A stretch of 64,000 bases of DNA from Mycosarcoma maydis (Eukaryota > Basidiomycota > Ustilaginomycetes > Ustilaginales): contig NC_026490.1 of assembly GCF_000328475.2 (NCBI RefSeq), positions 496,001 to 560,000 of the forward strand, written 5' to 3'. The notes below the pieces were generated by a model. The model was not told where the DNA came from. It searched no databases and saw only the letters and a program-made list of their open reading frames with translations. Within the stretch, counting starts at the first letter, position 1. Every line of letters starts with the position of its first letter. The translations under genes were made by a program, and so were the position numbers. Below, in pieces: positions 1 to 12,554 of this stretch.

Positions 1-108
1 CAAGGTCCCAGCATCAATGACTCATGCTCACTGCGCTTGCACAACACTCGCAATATATACGCACGATCCACGAAGGTCGTCCCAAGCGCATGGGTAACAA
101 GACGTGCC

Positions 109-1653
109 ATGAATGCTCACGATCCTGATGCCATTGTCATGGCTGATCGCAGAACCACACCTTTGGTCGACAACAAGTCAGTTGGTGCGCTTTCAGGCGT
201 CGCGGACCTCGACCATATCGAACGGTCCATCACACCCACCCATGGCTTTGCCACATTAGACGACGCTGAGCCAATCGACTTGCTCTACCCAGTCGTTGCG
301 CCTAACCACGTACCGCCTTTGTCGCAGAGCAGTATCGTACTAGCTCTCAACTTTCTGCTCAACATGACCTTCTTCATCATCGTGCCGACGTCGGCCAACT
401 ACGCAAACGAGCTAGGAGCGTCCACGTGGTTTTCGGGTCTCACGGTGGGCGTGTCGGTCGTGGTGTCGGGCCTACTGCTGGTGCCGTTTTCGATGCGATA
501 TGATCGAGTGTATCGATTTCCGATTCTGTTTGGCGCGGTATGCATCATACTAGGGCAAGTGGTGTACGCGCTTGCAGGACTGGCAGATACGGCGTGGTTG
601 ATGTTTGGCGGTCGTATGCTGATCGGTGCCGGGTTCGTATCGTGGCGGTACGTCAAGAGTTATTTCACAGATGCGGCGGTGGTGGGGACGGAAAAGAGGA
701 CGATGATGGCGGCGTGCTTGGTGACGTCTCAGGTAGCAGGCATGGCGGTGGGGCCGTACGTGGGCGGTCTACTGTCTAAGAAAGTGAGACCTATGACCGA
801 CGAGCATCGATTGTGGAACGGATTCACAGCGTCGGGTTGGGTCATGGTGGGCGTGTTCGCGATGTTCTTCGGCGTGACGTGGATCGTCTTCCGGGAGCCT
901 GTTGAGGTGACGAACAAGGCTGAAGCGCAGATGGAGCTTTCCGCACTATCGGCACCAGCCTCGGCAGCGAGGCGATCGAAGGAAATGCTGGTTCGCCAAG
1001 ATCCAACGCTACCAAGCATGTTCCGCGAGCTCAATTCGACGCAAAAGTTTTCGGTGATCACCATGTGTTGGTTCAGCATGGTCAACTTTTTGGTTCTGGG
1101 GGCGTGGGAAGTCAACATCCCGATCTTTGGACATCTGCGTTTCGGTTGGACCGAGTACAATGCGGGTAACGTGATCGCTCTCGGCGGATTGGCAACCATG
1201 CCGATTCTTTTCGGGCTGGTGTTTGCTGCCAAGTACATTCAGGATCGACTGATTCTGGCTGGAGGGACGTTGGTCGGCCTGTTCGGACTGTCGCTTCATA
1301 TGGGAGCGTTGGAAAGCCCGGCAAAGTCGGCAGTCGGGAAACTGGCAGGGCTGGAGGAGCTCAACTTTGGCTCGTTCTTTACCAGCTGGTTCTTTGTGAG
1401 CCTGGGATACAATGCCCTCACGACCATCACGCTTGCATTGCTGTCGAAACAGCTACCAGCCAAGTACAACGGCTTGACGTCGACTGTGATCCAGTTGAGC
1501 AACAACGTGGGACGCATATCCGGTGCACTGTGGGGCGCAACGGTGTATCAAGTGGGTCAGTTTAGCATTGTTTCGCTGGAATTGGCAGTCACGCTGGTCG
1601 GTACATGTCTGATTGGGTTCATGTGGCGAAAGATGAATGTAGCTAGTGGATAA
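109..1653 (+). CDS. MFS transporter, CLN7/MFSD8-like
   Basis: Major facilitator superfamily carrier, 514 aa from the ATG at 109. About 12 hydrophobic segments are visible, the first at LALNFLLNMTFFIIVPTSA. A typical MFS loop 2-3 motif (MRYDRVYRFP) and the segment GRMLIGAGFVSWRYVKSYF followed by GTEKRTMMAA resemble the CLN7/MFSD8 group of vacuolar/lysosomal MFS proteins, where an RSY-type motif and a K/R-rich loop sit at this point. A long cytoplasmic loop (about residues 265-305) separates the two six-helix halves. The substrate cannot be read from the sequence. The reading frame stays open upstream to base 1, so the true start or a 5' exon may lie outside the window; ATG 109 is simply the first in-frame ATG. 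MFS membership is firm; the subfamily is a resemblance. Confidence 0.8.
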   Translation: MNAHDPDAIVMADRRTTPLVDNKSVGALSGVADLDHIERSITPTHGFATLDDAEPIDLLYPVVAPNHVPPLSQSSIVLALNFLLNMTFFIIVPTSANYANELGASTWFSGLTVGVSVVVSGLLLVPFSMRYDRVYRFPILFGAVCIILGQVVYALAGLADTAWLMFGGRMLIGAGFVSWRYVKSYFTDAAVVGTEKRTMMAACLVTSQVAGMAVGPYVGGLLSKKVRPMTDEHRLWNGFTASGWVMVGVFAMFFGVTWIVFREPVEVTNKAEAQMELSALSAPASAARRSKEMLVRQDPTLPSMFRELNSTQKFSVITMCWFSMVNFLVLGAWEVNIPIFGHLRFGWTEYNAGNVIALGGLATMPILFGLVFAAKYIQDRLILAGGTLVGLFGLSLHMGALESPAKSAVGKLAGLEELNFGSFFTSWFFVSLGYNALTTITLALLSKQLPAKYNGLTSTVIQLSNNVGRISGALWGATVYQVGQFSIVSLELAVTLVGTCLIGFMWRKMNVASG

Positions 1654-2817
1654 AAAGGCAATACGCTAACCCATCAACTCCAGAAAGAGCACAACGCGAC
1701 GACACTCGTAAGCTTGCACCATCTATCTGAAGCGATCGGTAGAATGGGCAAGTAAGGAAACTTGTCTGAGCTTGCTAGATGACGAATCCTGTCATCGTTT
1801 AGTCCTGAGCGAATGGCAGGGTGAAGTCGTGAATTCTCTCTCCATCGATGAGATACATGATAGCCTTTTCCATTCGTGATTCGTGATTCGTGGCCATTGG
1901 TCGGTTTAGGGTCGGCTATTCACGATTTGAGCGTGCCCCTATTTTCGCCAAGAGGCGTGCGAGAATTTGGTTTGGCTGACGTGACAAGCAGTCACGAGTT
2001 GTGAATCGTGAATGCGTTGTGCCAAAATATTCACGATTTTGTGTTTGTTGTTGGCTCACGTGGCTCTGGACCAGCCATCAATCGTTAATCACGAATTAAT
2101 TTCACGTTTCAGACCCTGTTACATACCCCGATACCGTGCTGTGGCAAGAAGCAAGAGTTTGCAACTCACAGACTGGTCTCTGAATCGACTTTGTAGTCTG
2201 TGAGTCCTGGAGACTCTTCAGGAGATGGTTGCGCTCCATTCGTGATTCTTTCCGCCCTTCACGAATCACGAGACCTGAAAGCTTTCGAATGCGGTTCACG
2301 CCTTTGAGTGGAATCGCGCATCGAGCCCAGAAGCGCATTGCATTCACAGATTGGCTGTCGCTGAACCCTGTCCCTAACTTCATCCGTCTCGCTGCTCTCG
2401 ACCGCCGCTCGTCGTGAATGACGAATGCTAGCCCCAACAAATCGACTCGACGTTCGTGTCGGGTGAGCCTTGTTGCGCTCGGAACGCAGCCGAAGCGTCC
2501 TCACACCCGACGCTAGCAGTCATCGAGGCTTTTAGGGGTCAATCGGAGAAGAGCGTGATAAACAGACTCGAGCGTGTGATAAACCTCATCCGAAAGGAAA
2601 GGAAAACGGATGACCCGATCGGCTTGGATAAAATGGGAACAGCGTGCGATCGGCGGGTGATTCAGTCATGGGTGATGGTCAAGAAGCCACAAACAGAACT
2701 TTACCTACAATGTACAACGTGCAGTCACGAGTCACGAATCACGAATCATGTGCATTCGTGATTAACTTATTGCGCACTCAGGCTGATGTCGCTCCTAGAC
2801 AGAAGCAATTCAGGGTC

Positions 2818-2874
<57 letters not shown>

Positions 2875-3284
2875 GTGTGTTCTGCGCATCAGACAAGCCT
2901 CGCGCTTCGTGCTCAAATTCATACCGTGTTTGATTGAGACAAGAGCCAAGCTGAAACACGTACAGCAGCAGCCACGAGCCACGGCAACTCACACTCATGA
3001 CTATCACGCATGCAATGGCTTGTGCCTGCTACTGTATTTTCACCGTTGCTGCTCTCCACATTTCACGACTCTCGTCTCTGCGCAGTTGGTGAGTCGTGCG
3101 GCATATCGCTCGTCTCCCTCTTGCCTCCCGACCTTTCCACTCTTGCAAATCATCGTTCATCAGCTACTACGATCAAGCACTGGTATCCCCTCTCCTGTCA
3201 AAGTTTTGCGGCGCACTCAATAGCGGAAATTTACCCGCACTCAAATTCGTCTTCACTGCCATTCGCGTTGGCGATTCGGCCTCC
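1654..3284. other. Intergenic region and 5' leader of the RhoGAP gene
   Basis: No supportable gene. It holds several 7-bp arrays: ATTCGTG x3 at 1872-1892, CACGAGT/CACGAAT x3 at 2726-2746 with an inverted ATTCGTG at 2754, and scattered single units between 1918 and 2430. Two GTGATAAAC words lie near 2555 and 2574 (GATA-type core, function unknown). A pure CT microsatellite lies at 2823-2870. ORFs here are short and shifted across the repeats. Confidence 0.6.
2823..2870. repeat. (CT)24 microsatellite
   Basis: Uninterrupted CT dinucleotide run of 48 nt, about 415 nt upstream of the RhoGAP-protein ATG at 3285. It probably lies in the promoter or 5' leader. Reading it in any frame gives poly-Leu/Ser or poly-Glu/Arg artefacts. 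Confidence 0.95.
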
Positions 3285-3479
3285 ATGCCAGCAATCCTCG
3301 CACCCATGCCGTCATCACCACCTCATGTCGGTCTCGACCAGGAGCAAGACTCCCCTGGCTCTTCCAGCTTCAACACGCCCATCTCTTCGCCCTCTGGTCA
3401 TCATACCCCTGTCGCTGGATACCGCACCGCAACCGCAACCCTCTCCAACGTCTTTGCTTCGCTCTGGGGTACATACAGT

Positions 3480-3514
<35 letters not shown>

Positions 3515-6170
3515 CGAGAGCGGGCCGTCTAGGCTTCAGCCGCCGCCCACTTTAAATCGCACTCCTCACCACTCTCCCACCCCTTCCATCCCCGGCGGTT
3601 GGGGCAACTTGCTTAGCTGGGGTCCGGCTGCGGCACGTCAAAAGACAAACAATCTGCGTAAGTCGGCTTCTCCGACGCGTGCCTCTCCAGCTAAAGTCGG
3701 GCGCTCGAGGGCGGCAATTCCCTTTGGTCCTTTGGCTCCTTTAGAGACCACTAGCGCCGAAAAGGTGCAGTCGGATCCGAGCGGTAGTACGCTGGCATCC
3801 GAGCAGCCCCAAAGACGAGACCGAACAGTGTCGACAGGCTCAGGCCTCTCACCCACCACCTCACCACGCCGCAGACCACTTGCCGGCATCTTTGAAGATC
3901 TGCCTGGATCTGCAGAGCCATTGTCATCCGCATCGCCACCACACACACCCGCTCCACGATCGCCCTCTTGGTCTCGATCGCGCGAGTTGCCTCCCACGTC
4001 GCCCTCATTCAAGGACGAATCTCCAAGCGGAGCGTATGCGACGCTATCTAGGCTGCAATCAAAGCCTTCGGTCAGTAAGCTTCGACCTAGCTCCGGCTTC
4101 CTGTGGCCATCATCCACAACCACCACTTCTGCCGACCCCAACCCCTCATCACCCACGCACTCGCGACCAGCGGCCAACTGGACCGAGGCCATCGCTCGCA
4201 TCGAAAAGCTCGACTCGTACGTCCGTCGCATCGTCTTCCAGGCCGGACTCGACTACGAAACTCGTCCTATGGTCGTTCTTGCCGCCTGCTGTCTGCCTGA
4301 TCCATCCGAAGTCGACTACGACGCGCTCCTCGACCGCATCATGGATACGCTGGATCTGTTTGTCGAAAACGACTACACCGTCGTCTACTTTGCTGCTGGC
4401 GGACACCACCGTCCTGGTTGGAGCTGGATCTGGCGCGCCTATCGTCGACTCGATCGCCGCTTCCGCAAGAACCTCAAAAAGCTCTACATCGTCCATCCCA
4501 CTCTGTTCACCAAATCATTGATGAGGGTGGTCACTACCGGATCCTACATCGTCTCGCCCAAATTTTCCAAGAAGGTCTCGCAGCTGGATACGCTGTCCAA
4601 GCTGGCCGAGTGCGTACCGCTCACCCAGATCGACATCCCGCCCGAGGTGTTGCAGTACAATGCCAAGTGGGAGGAGCACGTGACATTGCCTGCGAAACCG
4701 AGCGATGCTGATGCAGCGACGAGTCAGGGTGGCACAGAAAAGGTGTTTGGTGTGGATCTGGTCATGTTGATGGGAGAGTTCGGAGAGAGCGGTGGCGTGC
4801 CGAGGGTGGTGAGGGATTGTGTCGAGGCGATCTTGGGTGACTTTGATGGCATTCGACCGGTCGAGGTGGAGGGCATCTTTCGAAGATCACCGTCGTCGGC
4901 ACTGCTCAAAACGGCGCAGGAGAGCTACGATCGAGGCCATCCGGTCAGCTTGGAACAGTACCGCGATCCGCACATGCCGGCAGTGCTGCTCAAGGTGTTC
5001 CTGCGATCGTTGCCGAGACCGATCTTCCCGGCAAGTCTGTATGCGTTGATCCGTGCGTGCCCTGCTCCTCCTCTGGGCTCGGATCAAGAGACGCAGGCGC
5101 TCGAGACGATTGATTACCTACGAACGCGACTGCTGCCATCGATCGAACCGGCGTGTTCGGGGATGCTGCTGAGCTACGTGCTCGAGCTGCTGCACAAGGT
5201 GTCGCAGCATCAAGAGACCAACAAGATGGACGCGGCGAATTTGGCGACTGTGATAGCGCCGAATCTGGTGTCGAGCGGCAATGCGATGAAGGACGTTCTC
5301 ATGTGTCGGGTCGAAGGACTGGCGTCAATGGCGAGTGGGACGCCTTCGGCGTCGGTACAGAGCTCGCCGAGAGGTTCGCCAACGATGCGAAAGTTGTGCG
5401 TATCGGATACTGCGCAGGGTGGGACAACGTTGGGCTCGATTCTGAGGTTCTGCATCGAACGCTACTACGAGATTTTCGACGAGATGAGTTTTGGCACACA
5501 GCTGAACCGGGTGCAGGAGCTGGTGGACGATATCGATTTGGCCGAGGGCAGTAGGAGTCCTTCCGTGGCGAGTCGCAGGTTGGGAAGCTTGTACGATATG
5601 CCGTCGGCGTCGGGCTTGGGGTTGGCGATGCAAAGGAGTGCAGATTCGGTGAATTCGGAGCTGGGGCAGGGGCAGGGACAGGCGGCTTCATTGTGGGGTG
5701 GCAATATGGACGAGGAGGTGGATGGTGATCGGAGGTCGGTCACGACGGGCAGGAGCATTGCTTCGCGGGACGGATACCGTGCGCCGATGGGGTTTGCGAG
5801 GGGCACGATCGCTAGGAATTCGTCCGGGTCGTTGCGGTTGACCAAGGGCAGGTTGGGGTCTAGTACGAATTTACGGTCCGGATTCACACGCGTACAAACG
5901 TGTGTAGGCAGACCGACAGCTTCACTCGGTCTCAACGTCTCCGCGGGAGCGCTTGATACGGACGGCCTCACATCGCAGCGCAGCGGCGTTGCGCTTACAG
6001 GCGCAAACGCGACAGGCCGCTTCAGCTCGGCGTCATCGCTCTCGGCGTCTCCACTGCTCGCCAGCTCATCGCACGCGCAACAGCTGCCCGCTTCGCCTTC
6101 ACTCGCTCCACTCGCCAGCTCAAAACAAAGACGAGACCTCTCCGAGGTGCAAGAGTCGCTGCTCGATTAG
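3285..6170 (+). CDS. CRAL-TRIO/RhoGAP domain protein (ECM25 / p50RhoGAP type)
   Basis: GTPase-activating protein for Rho/Rac/Cdc42-type GTPases, 961 aa. Order: Ser/Pro-rich disordered N-terminus with a Gln run (about residues 66-76, CAG/CAA repeats); a divergent CRAL-TRIO domain (about 299-462, with VVYFAAGGHHRPGW and LKKLYIVHPTLFTKSL); a RhoGAP domain (about 487-675) with GIFRR carrying the arginine finger at R533, then LLKVFLRSLPRPIF and NLATVIAPNL; and a long Ser-rich tail with SPxxS motifs. CRAL-TRIO followed by RhoGAP is the architecture of human ARHGAP1 and yeast Ecm25, suggesting a role at membranes in polarity or morphogenesis. The frame is open further upstream from a GTG, but 3285 is the first ATG and no domain lies before it. 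Convergent with the Yta7 gene, 311 bp away. Confidence 0.88.
3480..3513 (+). repeat. CAG/CAA trinucleotide repeat (poly-Gln)
   Basis: Alternating CAA/CAG codons within the RhoGAP-protein reading frame encode an uninterrupted Gln run followed by His-Glu-Ser. The mixed codons suggest selection for Gln rather than a pure slippage tract. Confidence 0.85.
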
Positions 6171-6354
6171 TGCACCCCATCATCGCACCGTCCCGTCTAC
6201 TCCGCTCGCCGGTTAGCGCTAGGCTAGCGGTCGGCTGTCTCATCGCTCGTTCGCGTCGTTTGGCTACGGGCACGTGGATTCACGATGCGTACTGCGAGAT
6301 CTCGCGATCCAACTGAGAACGCGAGGCATGGCGCATGCCGGATCACGGATACCC

Positions 6355-6398
6355 GCGGCTCGGCGGCTCGGCGGCTCGGCGCTTGGTGCTTGGTGCTT
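6355..6398. repeat. Short GC-rich tandem repeats between convergent genes
   Basis: Approximately three copies of CGGCGGCT (8 bp) run directly into GCTTGGT, GCTTGGT, GCTTGTA (7 bp). They lie in the 3' spacer shared by the RhoGAP and Yta7 genes. No terminator or RNA function can be assigned. Confidence 0.6.
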
Positions 6399-6481
6399 GT
6401 ACACACGACAACCAATGTAAATGGTGGGTGGTGAATGTGGAAATGGTGTATTGTAACTTGATGCTGGTTCAAATAACGTTC

Positions 6482-9400
6482 TTACAGGGTCGGTTTGGGG
6501 TGTGATTCTCTGCGGACGGCGAGCTCGGACTTGTTGGAGATCTGGATGAGTCGCGCGATGAGAGCGTCTCGGTGCCAGTCGCTGCGGTGCGACCAGATGG
6601 CGTTGAAGCATGCGGCGCGCAGCCGCGAGAGCTGGTCAATGTTGTAGTGCGCCGAGGATGTGATCATGTGCTTTTTCAGCTCCTCGTACGCCGCAGGTGT
6701 GTAGACAAGCGGTGGGTGGTCGGCCTGTGGCTCGGCCGGCTCGCGCTCTGATCCAGCTTCAATCGTGCCAACAGCAGGGACCACAGAAGCTGCCTCTCCA
6801 CATGTGGCCGTGTCGTTGCCAGCGCCAGCGTCAGCGCCGTCCATGTCGACATTCGATGGCGATGAAATACGTGCGCGTTTCCTCGCCTCCTCCTCGTCTG
6901 CGCCTGAATCTGCCATTACCGCATCCGTCGCCTCTAGAGCTTGTTTAGCCTCAGTCGCCGCAGCCTGTCCACTCACGCTCCTCTGCCTCTTGTTATTCAG
7001 CCTGTCGCCGTTCTCCTTCTCCAGCTCCCCTGCCACCTCGGGCTGCTTACCCGCAATCCGAGCACTTGCCCTCTCGCCTTTGACCCCTTCCGCCTTCTTG
7101 GCCGCTGCCTCCTCTGCGCTCTGTTTCGCCTTCTCCGTCGCATCACGCGCCTCTTGTTCCCTCGCCATCTGTCGCAACGCCATGCGATCGCACTCTTCTC
7201 GGAACCCTGCGTCGATGTACTGGTCCATCAACACAATCGCCAAATTGCGCATCTGGTGCGCTCGGAACACCCGATCTTGATCCACCTCAGCCGCTTCCTC
7301 TGCATTCTCGACGATCTTCTGGATGTCGTCCATGAATGCCGAGCACGAGAGATAGCCGTTATAGTACAGTCGCTTTTGCATTTTTTCCAGGTTGGTCGTC
7401 CAGATGGGCATCGTGCGCGTGCGGTAGTCTGCGTCTTCGTTGACACCATCACCGTTGCCGTTGCCGTTGCCGTTGCCGTTTACAGCGGCGGACGCAGAAG
7501 CGATCGAGGTGTCGGCGACGCCAGACGCAGAAGAGGCATCGGCAGCAGCAGCAGCAGTGGCGGGAGTCATGGTAAAAGCATCGCCAGCGGCAACGCCAAC
7601 CGCCTGGGAGGACGGAGGCGGAACACCACCGTCGGCTGTGCCATAACCATCACCAGCAGTCTCCGAAACGCCATTGGCTGTACTGTTGAAAACCGCACCG
7701 TTGGCCGCCACCCTCTCTCCAGCAAATGCACTCTCGTCAGTCTGCTCCGCACCGACCTCGGTAATGGTATTCGCAGAAGGGTTCATGAACTGAGCTGCGG
7801 TGATGCCACGTTTTGCCGCTCTATCCGCCTCGGTCTCGAGCATCGCGCGATCCTCCGCCTCGTCGTTGGCTGCCGCCTCGGCCGCCATTCGAGCCGCAGC
7901 TCCGGGCTCGTAGTATCGCAGCTCGACGGTGATTTTGCCCTTCTCGCGCTTCCACTCAAATGCCTGCGTGAGCTCCCGAAGGTTGTATTCATCCCAAACA
8001 TCGCGAGTGAACTTTTTGAACTTCTTTCTCAACTCGGCAAGAACGGGACCCAAGCGGTACTTGAGATGCTCAAGCAGCTTATTGTCGTTCTCCACCTGTT
8101 GCTGCAATTCGGCTTGCGTGAGCTTGCGCGGTGGGCGAGGCGGTGCCTTTGGCAGCTCTTCAAGCACCCTTTTGCGTCGCGGAAGAGCATCGGGAAATTC
8201 GGTGGGTGGCCGAATGATATGGTCGAAGATCTCTTGGAAGAACACGCGTCGGCTCTCGTCGTCTGGTCGTGAGATCTCGACCAAATCATCGTCTAAGAAA
8301 TTGAACCACGAGTGAACTTCGTCATCAAGCTCGTCCAAAGGTGCTTCGGCAATGCCCAGAAGCATCACTGGGTCTGCATCCGTCAAACCATCGAGGAGCG
8401 CTTTAAACGTGGTTTTGACGCTGTCTGAGACAGAGCGCGACCAGTGGACAATACCAGGAATGTATAACACGCTCGGCTTGTGTCGCTTCGCCTCTACAAA
8501 CAGTTGGATAATAGCCGCTTCGGGTGTACGAGCGCTGTCGCCAAGCAGCGTACCGATGTCGAGCGATTGGACATGGTAGCCTTCGAGATGCTGCAACAGA
8601 GCAGCACCGACGGCACTCTGGCCCATGCCAACGTCACCATGAACAAGCATGCGTGGGCGATAGACACGCTGCGCCTCGAACGACTGCAAGAGCATTTCGC
8701 GACCAAAGCCCCGGTCTCCTGCAAGCTTGTCAGCTGCCGAGAGACCAGAAGTCAGACCCTTGGGTGCAAACGTGTCGTCCTCCCAAAGCGCCTCCTCCAG
8801 CGGATTTCGCTTCGACACGGGTGGTAGGATCCTGTCGAGCACGCTGATGGCATCCTGCACCACATCTCCGAGCAGCGGTATCAGGCGCTCCGGCAGAGGA
8901 GCAGCCGCCGATGCGCTCGCTCTCGCCGACGAAGGGACAATCTTGTTGACTGACATCATAAAGTCCTTGGCATCCACCTGAATCGAGGCGGGATCGAGCA
9001 GCAAGCGATCCGTGGTCGAGTAGATCTGCGGATAGCGTCTCTGGATGGCATTGAGCGCAGCCTCGGTACAGAGCGCCCGCAGATCGGCACCCCCGTATCC
9101 TTTGGTCACTTCGGCGAGGCGCGCCTTGAAGTCATCTTCGAGCGGTGGCTCCCATTTCCTCGTGTGGATGTTGATGATGCTCTTTCGCGCCTCGAGCGAA
9201 GGCAGCGGGAAGTAGAACTCTCGATCAAATCGACCAGGTCGACGCAGCGCTGGATCGACGCTATCGGGTCGGTTGGTGGCGCCGATGACGACGACCTGAC
9301 CTCGACCGTCCATACCGTCCATGAGGGCGAGCATGGTGCTGACGATACTGGCATGAATCTGGTCCTGCTTGCTCGACCGAACGGGGGCGAGGCCATCGAT

Positions 9401-12400
9401 TTCATCGAAAAAGATGATGCTGGGCTGCGAGTTTCTCGCTTCCTCAAACAAGAGACGCAGCTGCCTTTCGGCCTCGCCAACCCATTTGGAGAGACAGTCG
9501 GCACCCTTACGCATAAAGAAGCTAACCTGCTGCCCCTCGGTGCTGCAGCTAGCAGCTAGAGCACGCGCAACGAGCGTCTTACCGGTACCTGGTGGACCGT
9601 GGAAGAGCACTCCGCGTGGTGGTGTCACTTTGAAGCGTTGGAAGACTTCTGGGTAGAGCAAGGGCAACATGACCATCTCCTTGAGTTGTTGGATGTGGCC
9701 GTCGAGACCACCGACACTGTCAAAGTCGATGTTCATGTCGACGCCGAGAGGGTCAACATCGGCCAGGGGATCGCCGCTCTTCTTGATTCGGCCAAAGCTG
9801 TCGGTGCCACCGGAGCCAGTCAAGCCTCCTGGGGGCCCACCTCCACCTGCAGCGCCACCGGCTCCCAACAGACCGCCAGCAGCGCCGCCGCCGAGGGCAG
9901 TAGGTGCGCCTGGTTTGCGCAGCGCATTGTTTTGCAGCTCGTCATCGGAACTATCGACGGGGTCGCCAAAGATACGTGCGTAGTCCTTGCCTGTCATGGA
10001 GGATGGCAAGGCATCCCAGCCCTCCTTGCCCTTTTTTCCGCGTCCTGGGAACGGCATGGGCAGGCCGACGCCTGGACCTCCAGGAGCAGCTCCGCTAACG
10101 GCAGGGTCGAGATCATAGGCTCCGTTGGCGCTGCGACCGCGATTGTTGCGTATGGCACGACCAAAGCCATCCCTTGGCGGAGAGGCTGGAGGCGGCACGA
10201 GCGAATAGTTGACCTTCTTGCGCTGACGGAGGGAGTATGATTTGCCCTGGCTGCCCTCAGGCTCGTCGCTGTGGATGTCGAGCGGATCGTCCTCAGCTCC
10301 AGAGATGTGCTCCTCTTCTGGAGTCTCGTCGCCTTCCATCTCGTACTCGTCGTCGTGAGGCTTGCGCTTTTGGGATCGACCGCGGCCATTCGCAGCACGC
10401 TTTTTGGCAGCCATTTCAACAAGGCGACTGTTTGAGGAAGCGCCGCCGCGTTGTAATCGACCAGAGGAGCGCGTTGTGCGTCTTGCTCCGTACTCGCCCT
10501 CGTCGTCTTCCTCTTCCTCGTCGTCAGCCGCAACAAAACCATCGAGTGCGTTGGATTTGAGACGTCGGGAGGAGCGGCGTGGTCCGACTTCTTCCTCGTC
10601 TTCATCGTCTTCAGCATCCGACGCTTCGGACTCGGCCATGCTCGTGACTTTGGTCCGACGGATTCGACCAGAGCGACTGGTGGAAATGACGGGTTCTTGT
10701 TCTTCCTCGTGGTCTTGTTGCTTGGCGTGAATGTCTTGTTCACCCTGTGCGTCTTCGTCAGCGTCGGGCTGAATGTCCTCGTCCTCGTCATCTTGCTCGC
10801 TAGCATTCTGGACATAACAAAGCGGGCCATAGGAGCCAGTGAGGGATGTCAGTGATCGTTCTTTGAGATGTCAAGCACGTAAAGGATCTGTGAGTAGGTC
10901 ATTTGGACTCTGGCGATGTGAGTGGACGAGAGCGGCTGATGTAGCGGCCGCCAACCGTAGTCCGCTTTGTCGGCTCATTCCTGATGGAGTCAAGTCGCGC
11001 CGAGTGCGTTTGTCTTTGCTTGCACATTGTGGGCAATAGCTAGCTTACCAGTTGCTGTCTCAGCTTCTCGTCTATAACTTCAAAGGATCGCGCTCTGTTC
11101 TGCGACAGTGTCGGCGGAAGTGCAACATGCTGGTTCGAAGGGGGCAGCAAATCTCGAGATAGTCTGGAACTGCGACGCACAGGATGTGGTGGGCTTTTAG
11201 GTGCAACTCTTTGAGACTGTAGGTTCAGAGTGAGGCCACCGCTGCTGCTGCTGCTGCTGCTGCTAGTTCTGCTGCCATTGCTGCGAGATAAAGCCTTTTG
11301 CTTTGCTGCCTTTCCACACTTGAGCGAAATTGTCTGTCTCCTCGTCTGCCTCGTCTGTGGCTGCGACTGCAGTGTTGACAGCGGCAGAGATGAGATGCGC
11401 GGGGTCCTACGCGGCCACACTGCTCTGGACTGCTCCTGATTTTGGTGGCTTCTGTCACGAGTTTCACTGTGTTGTGCTTCTTTTCGCTCATCGTCGTCAT
11501 GATCATGGTTGTCGTAGCTGTCCTCATCGTTGGCATGGTGCACTTTACGATGGGCAATCTGTCGTGATTGACTTACTTCTTCGAATTCTTCGTCGCTGCC
11601 GGGTTGCTGCTTGATCTGGCGGGTGCGGACAGAACGATGGCCAGGACTATCGGAAAAGGAGTTGTGGATGCTGGCAGAAGCCGCAGTGGCAGCATTCCTG
11701 GTGGGCCGTCCGACTGGCATGTTGTTGATTGGTGGTGAATCGATCTGGAGCTGAGCTTGGGCTTGCTGGCCAATGGGGCTGGCGTCTTGCGATTTGAAGG
11801 TACGTCTAAGCTTGATGCGCAAGGCGGGTTTCTGAGGCGAAAGGCTTGTCGAGTCGATGTTGGAAAACGAGGGATTCGAAGGGGACTCGAGGTCGGCTCC
11901 AGCCCTGACAAGGAATTGCGCTGCTGGCGGCGTCTGAGACGAGGCTACGAACGAGCTTTGCTGGTGCTGGTAGTACTGGTCGCGGGACGAGCTAGGATGA
12001 CTTTGGTAAGCTTTTGCCTCAGGCTGAGGCGAGGGCGAGTGCGAGTGCGAGTGCGAGTGGAAAGAAGTTCCGAGCAAAGAGGGTGGTAGTGGCTGCTGTT
12101 GATTCCACTGTGCTGGTAGAAGATGAGAGGTAGAGGCCGAGTTGGGTTGCAAAAAGGCTGTTTCGCGGGACAGATGCGCTGCTGCTGTTGCGTCGAGGGG
12201 AGGAGCAAAGCTGGTCGAGTGGGTATTGAAGGCAGACGACGAAGCCGGATATGCGTACTGCTGATGCGACGGGAAGTGAGCGGCCTTGTCAGGCTGAATG
12301 TGGCCTGTATGGTAGCCCGAGTGATTGTGGAGGTTGTATGAATAGGAAGGCTGCGCAGACGCAAAGTGATTGTCGATAGTTGAATGAGGAAAAGCGTTGG

Positions 12401-12554
12401 TGTGGTGAGGATGGTGAGGATAGGCGCCGGGATGCTGTGGGTAGACCGAAGGCGACTGATTTGGGGAAGTGGGCGAAAAAGAAGGGTAGGAAGCGTCGTG
12501 CTGATTACTACTCTGAGAATGAAACGGAAAAGAGTGCTGCGGACCACCGGACAT
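6482..12554 (-). CDS. YTA7: Bromodomain AAA ATPase, Yta7/Abo1/ATAD2 family (two exons)
   Basis: Chromatin-associated AAA ATPase acting on histone H3-H4/nucleosome density. Proposed exons are 11049-12554 and 6482-10807, joined across a 241-nt intron (donor CTG^GTAAGC, acceptor GTCCAG^AAT, phase 0), giving 1943 aa. Exon 1 is Pro/Ser/His/Gln-rich and disordered. Exon 2 continues with acidic and RRSSRRLK-type basic stretches, then AAA1 (Walker A GPPGTGK near residue 906, Walker B FFDEID near 968, sensor GATNRPD, RPGRFDR). A degenerate AAA2 follows (GDVGMGQ lacks the Walker Lys; VLYIPGI lacks DE), then a divergent bromodomain (about 1620-1700) and a C-terminal helical region. A degenerate AAA2 and an atypical bromodomain are normal for this family. 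Alternatively exon 2 alone starts at ATG 10639 (1385 aa) and 11040-12554 is a separate 504-aa ORF; phase and splice sites favour fusion. Confidence 0.82.

Noticed and set aside
3010..3555. 181-codon ORF overlapping the RhoGAP start, with an Asn-Ser repeat
   Set aside because: The Asn-Ser run is the CAG/CAA tract read in another frame; the ORF ends inside the RhoGAP coding region.
6941..8272. 443-codon + strand ORF opposite the Yta7 gene
   Set aside because: Sequence is Arg/His-rich translated complement of the AAA ATPase coding strand; no motif of its own.
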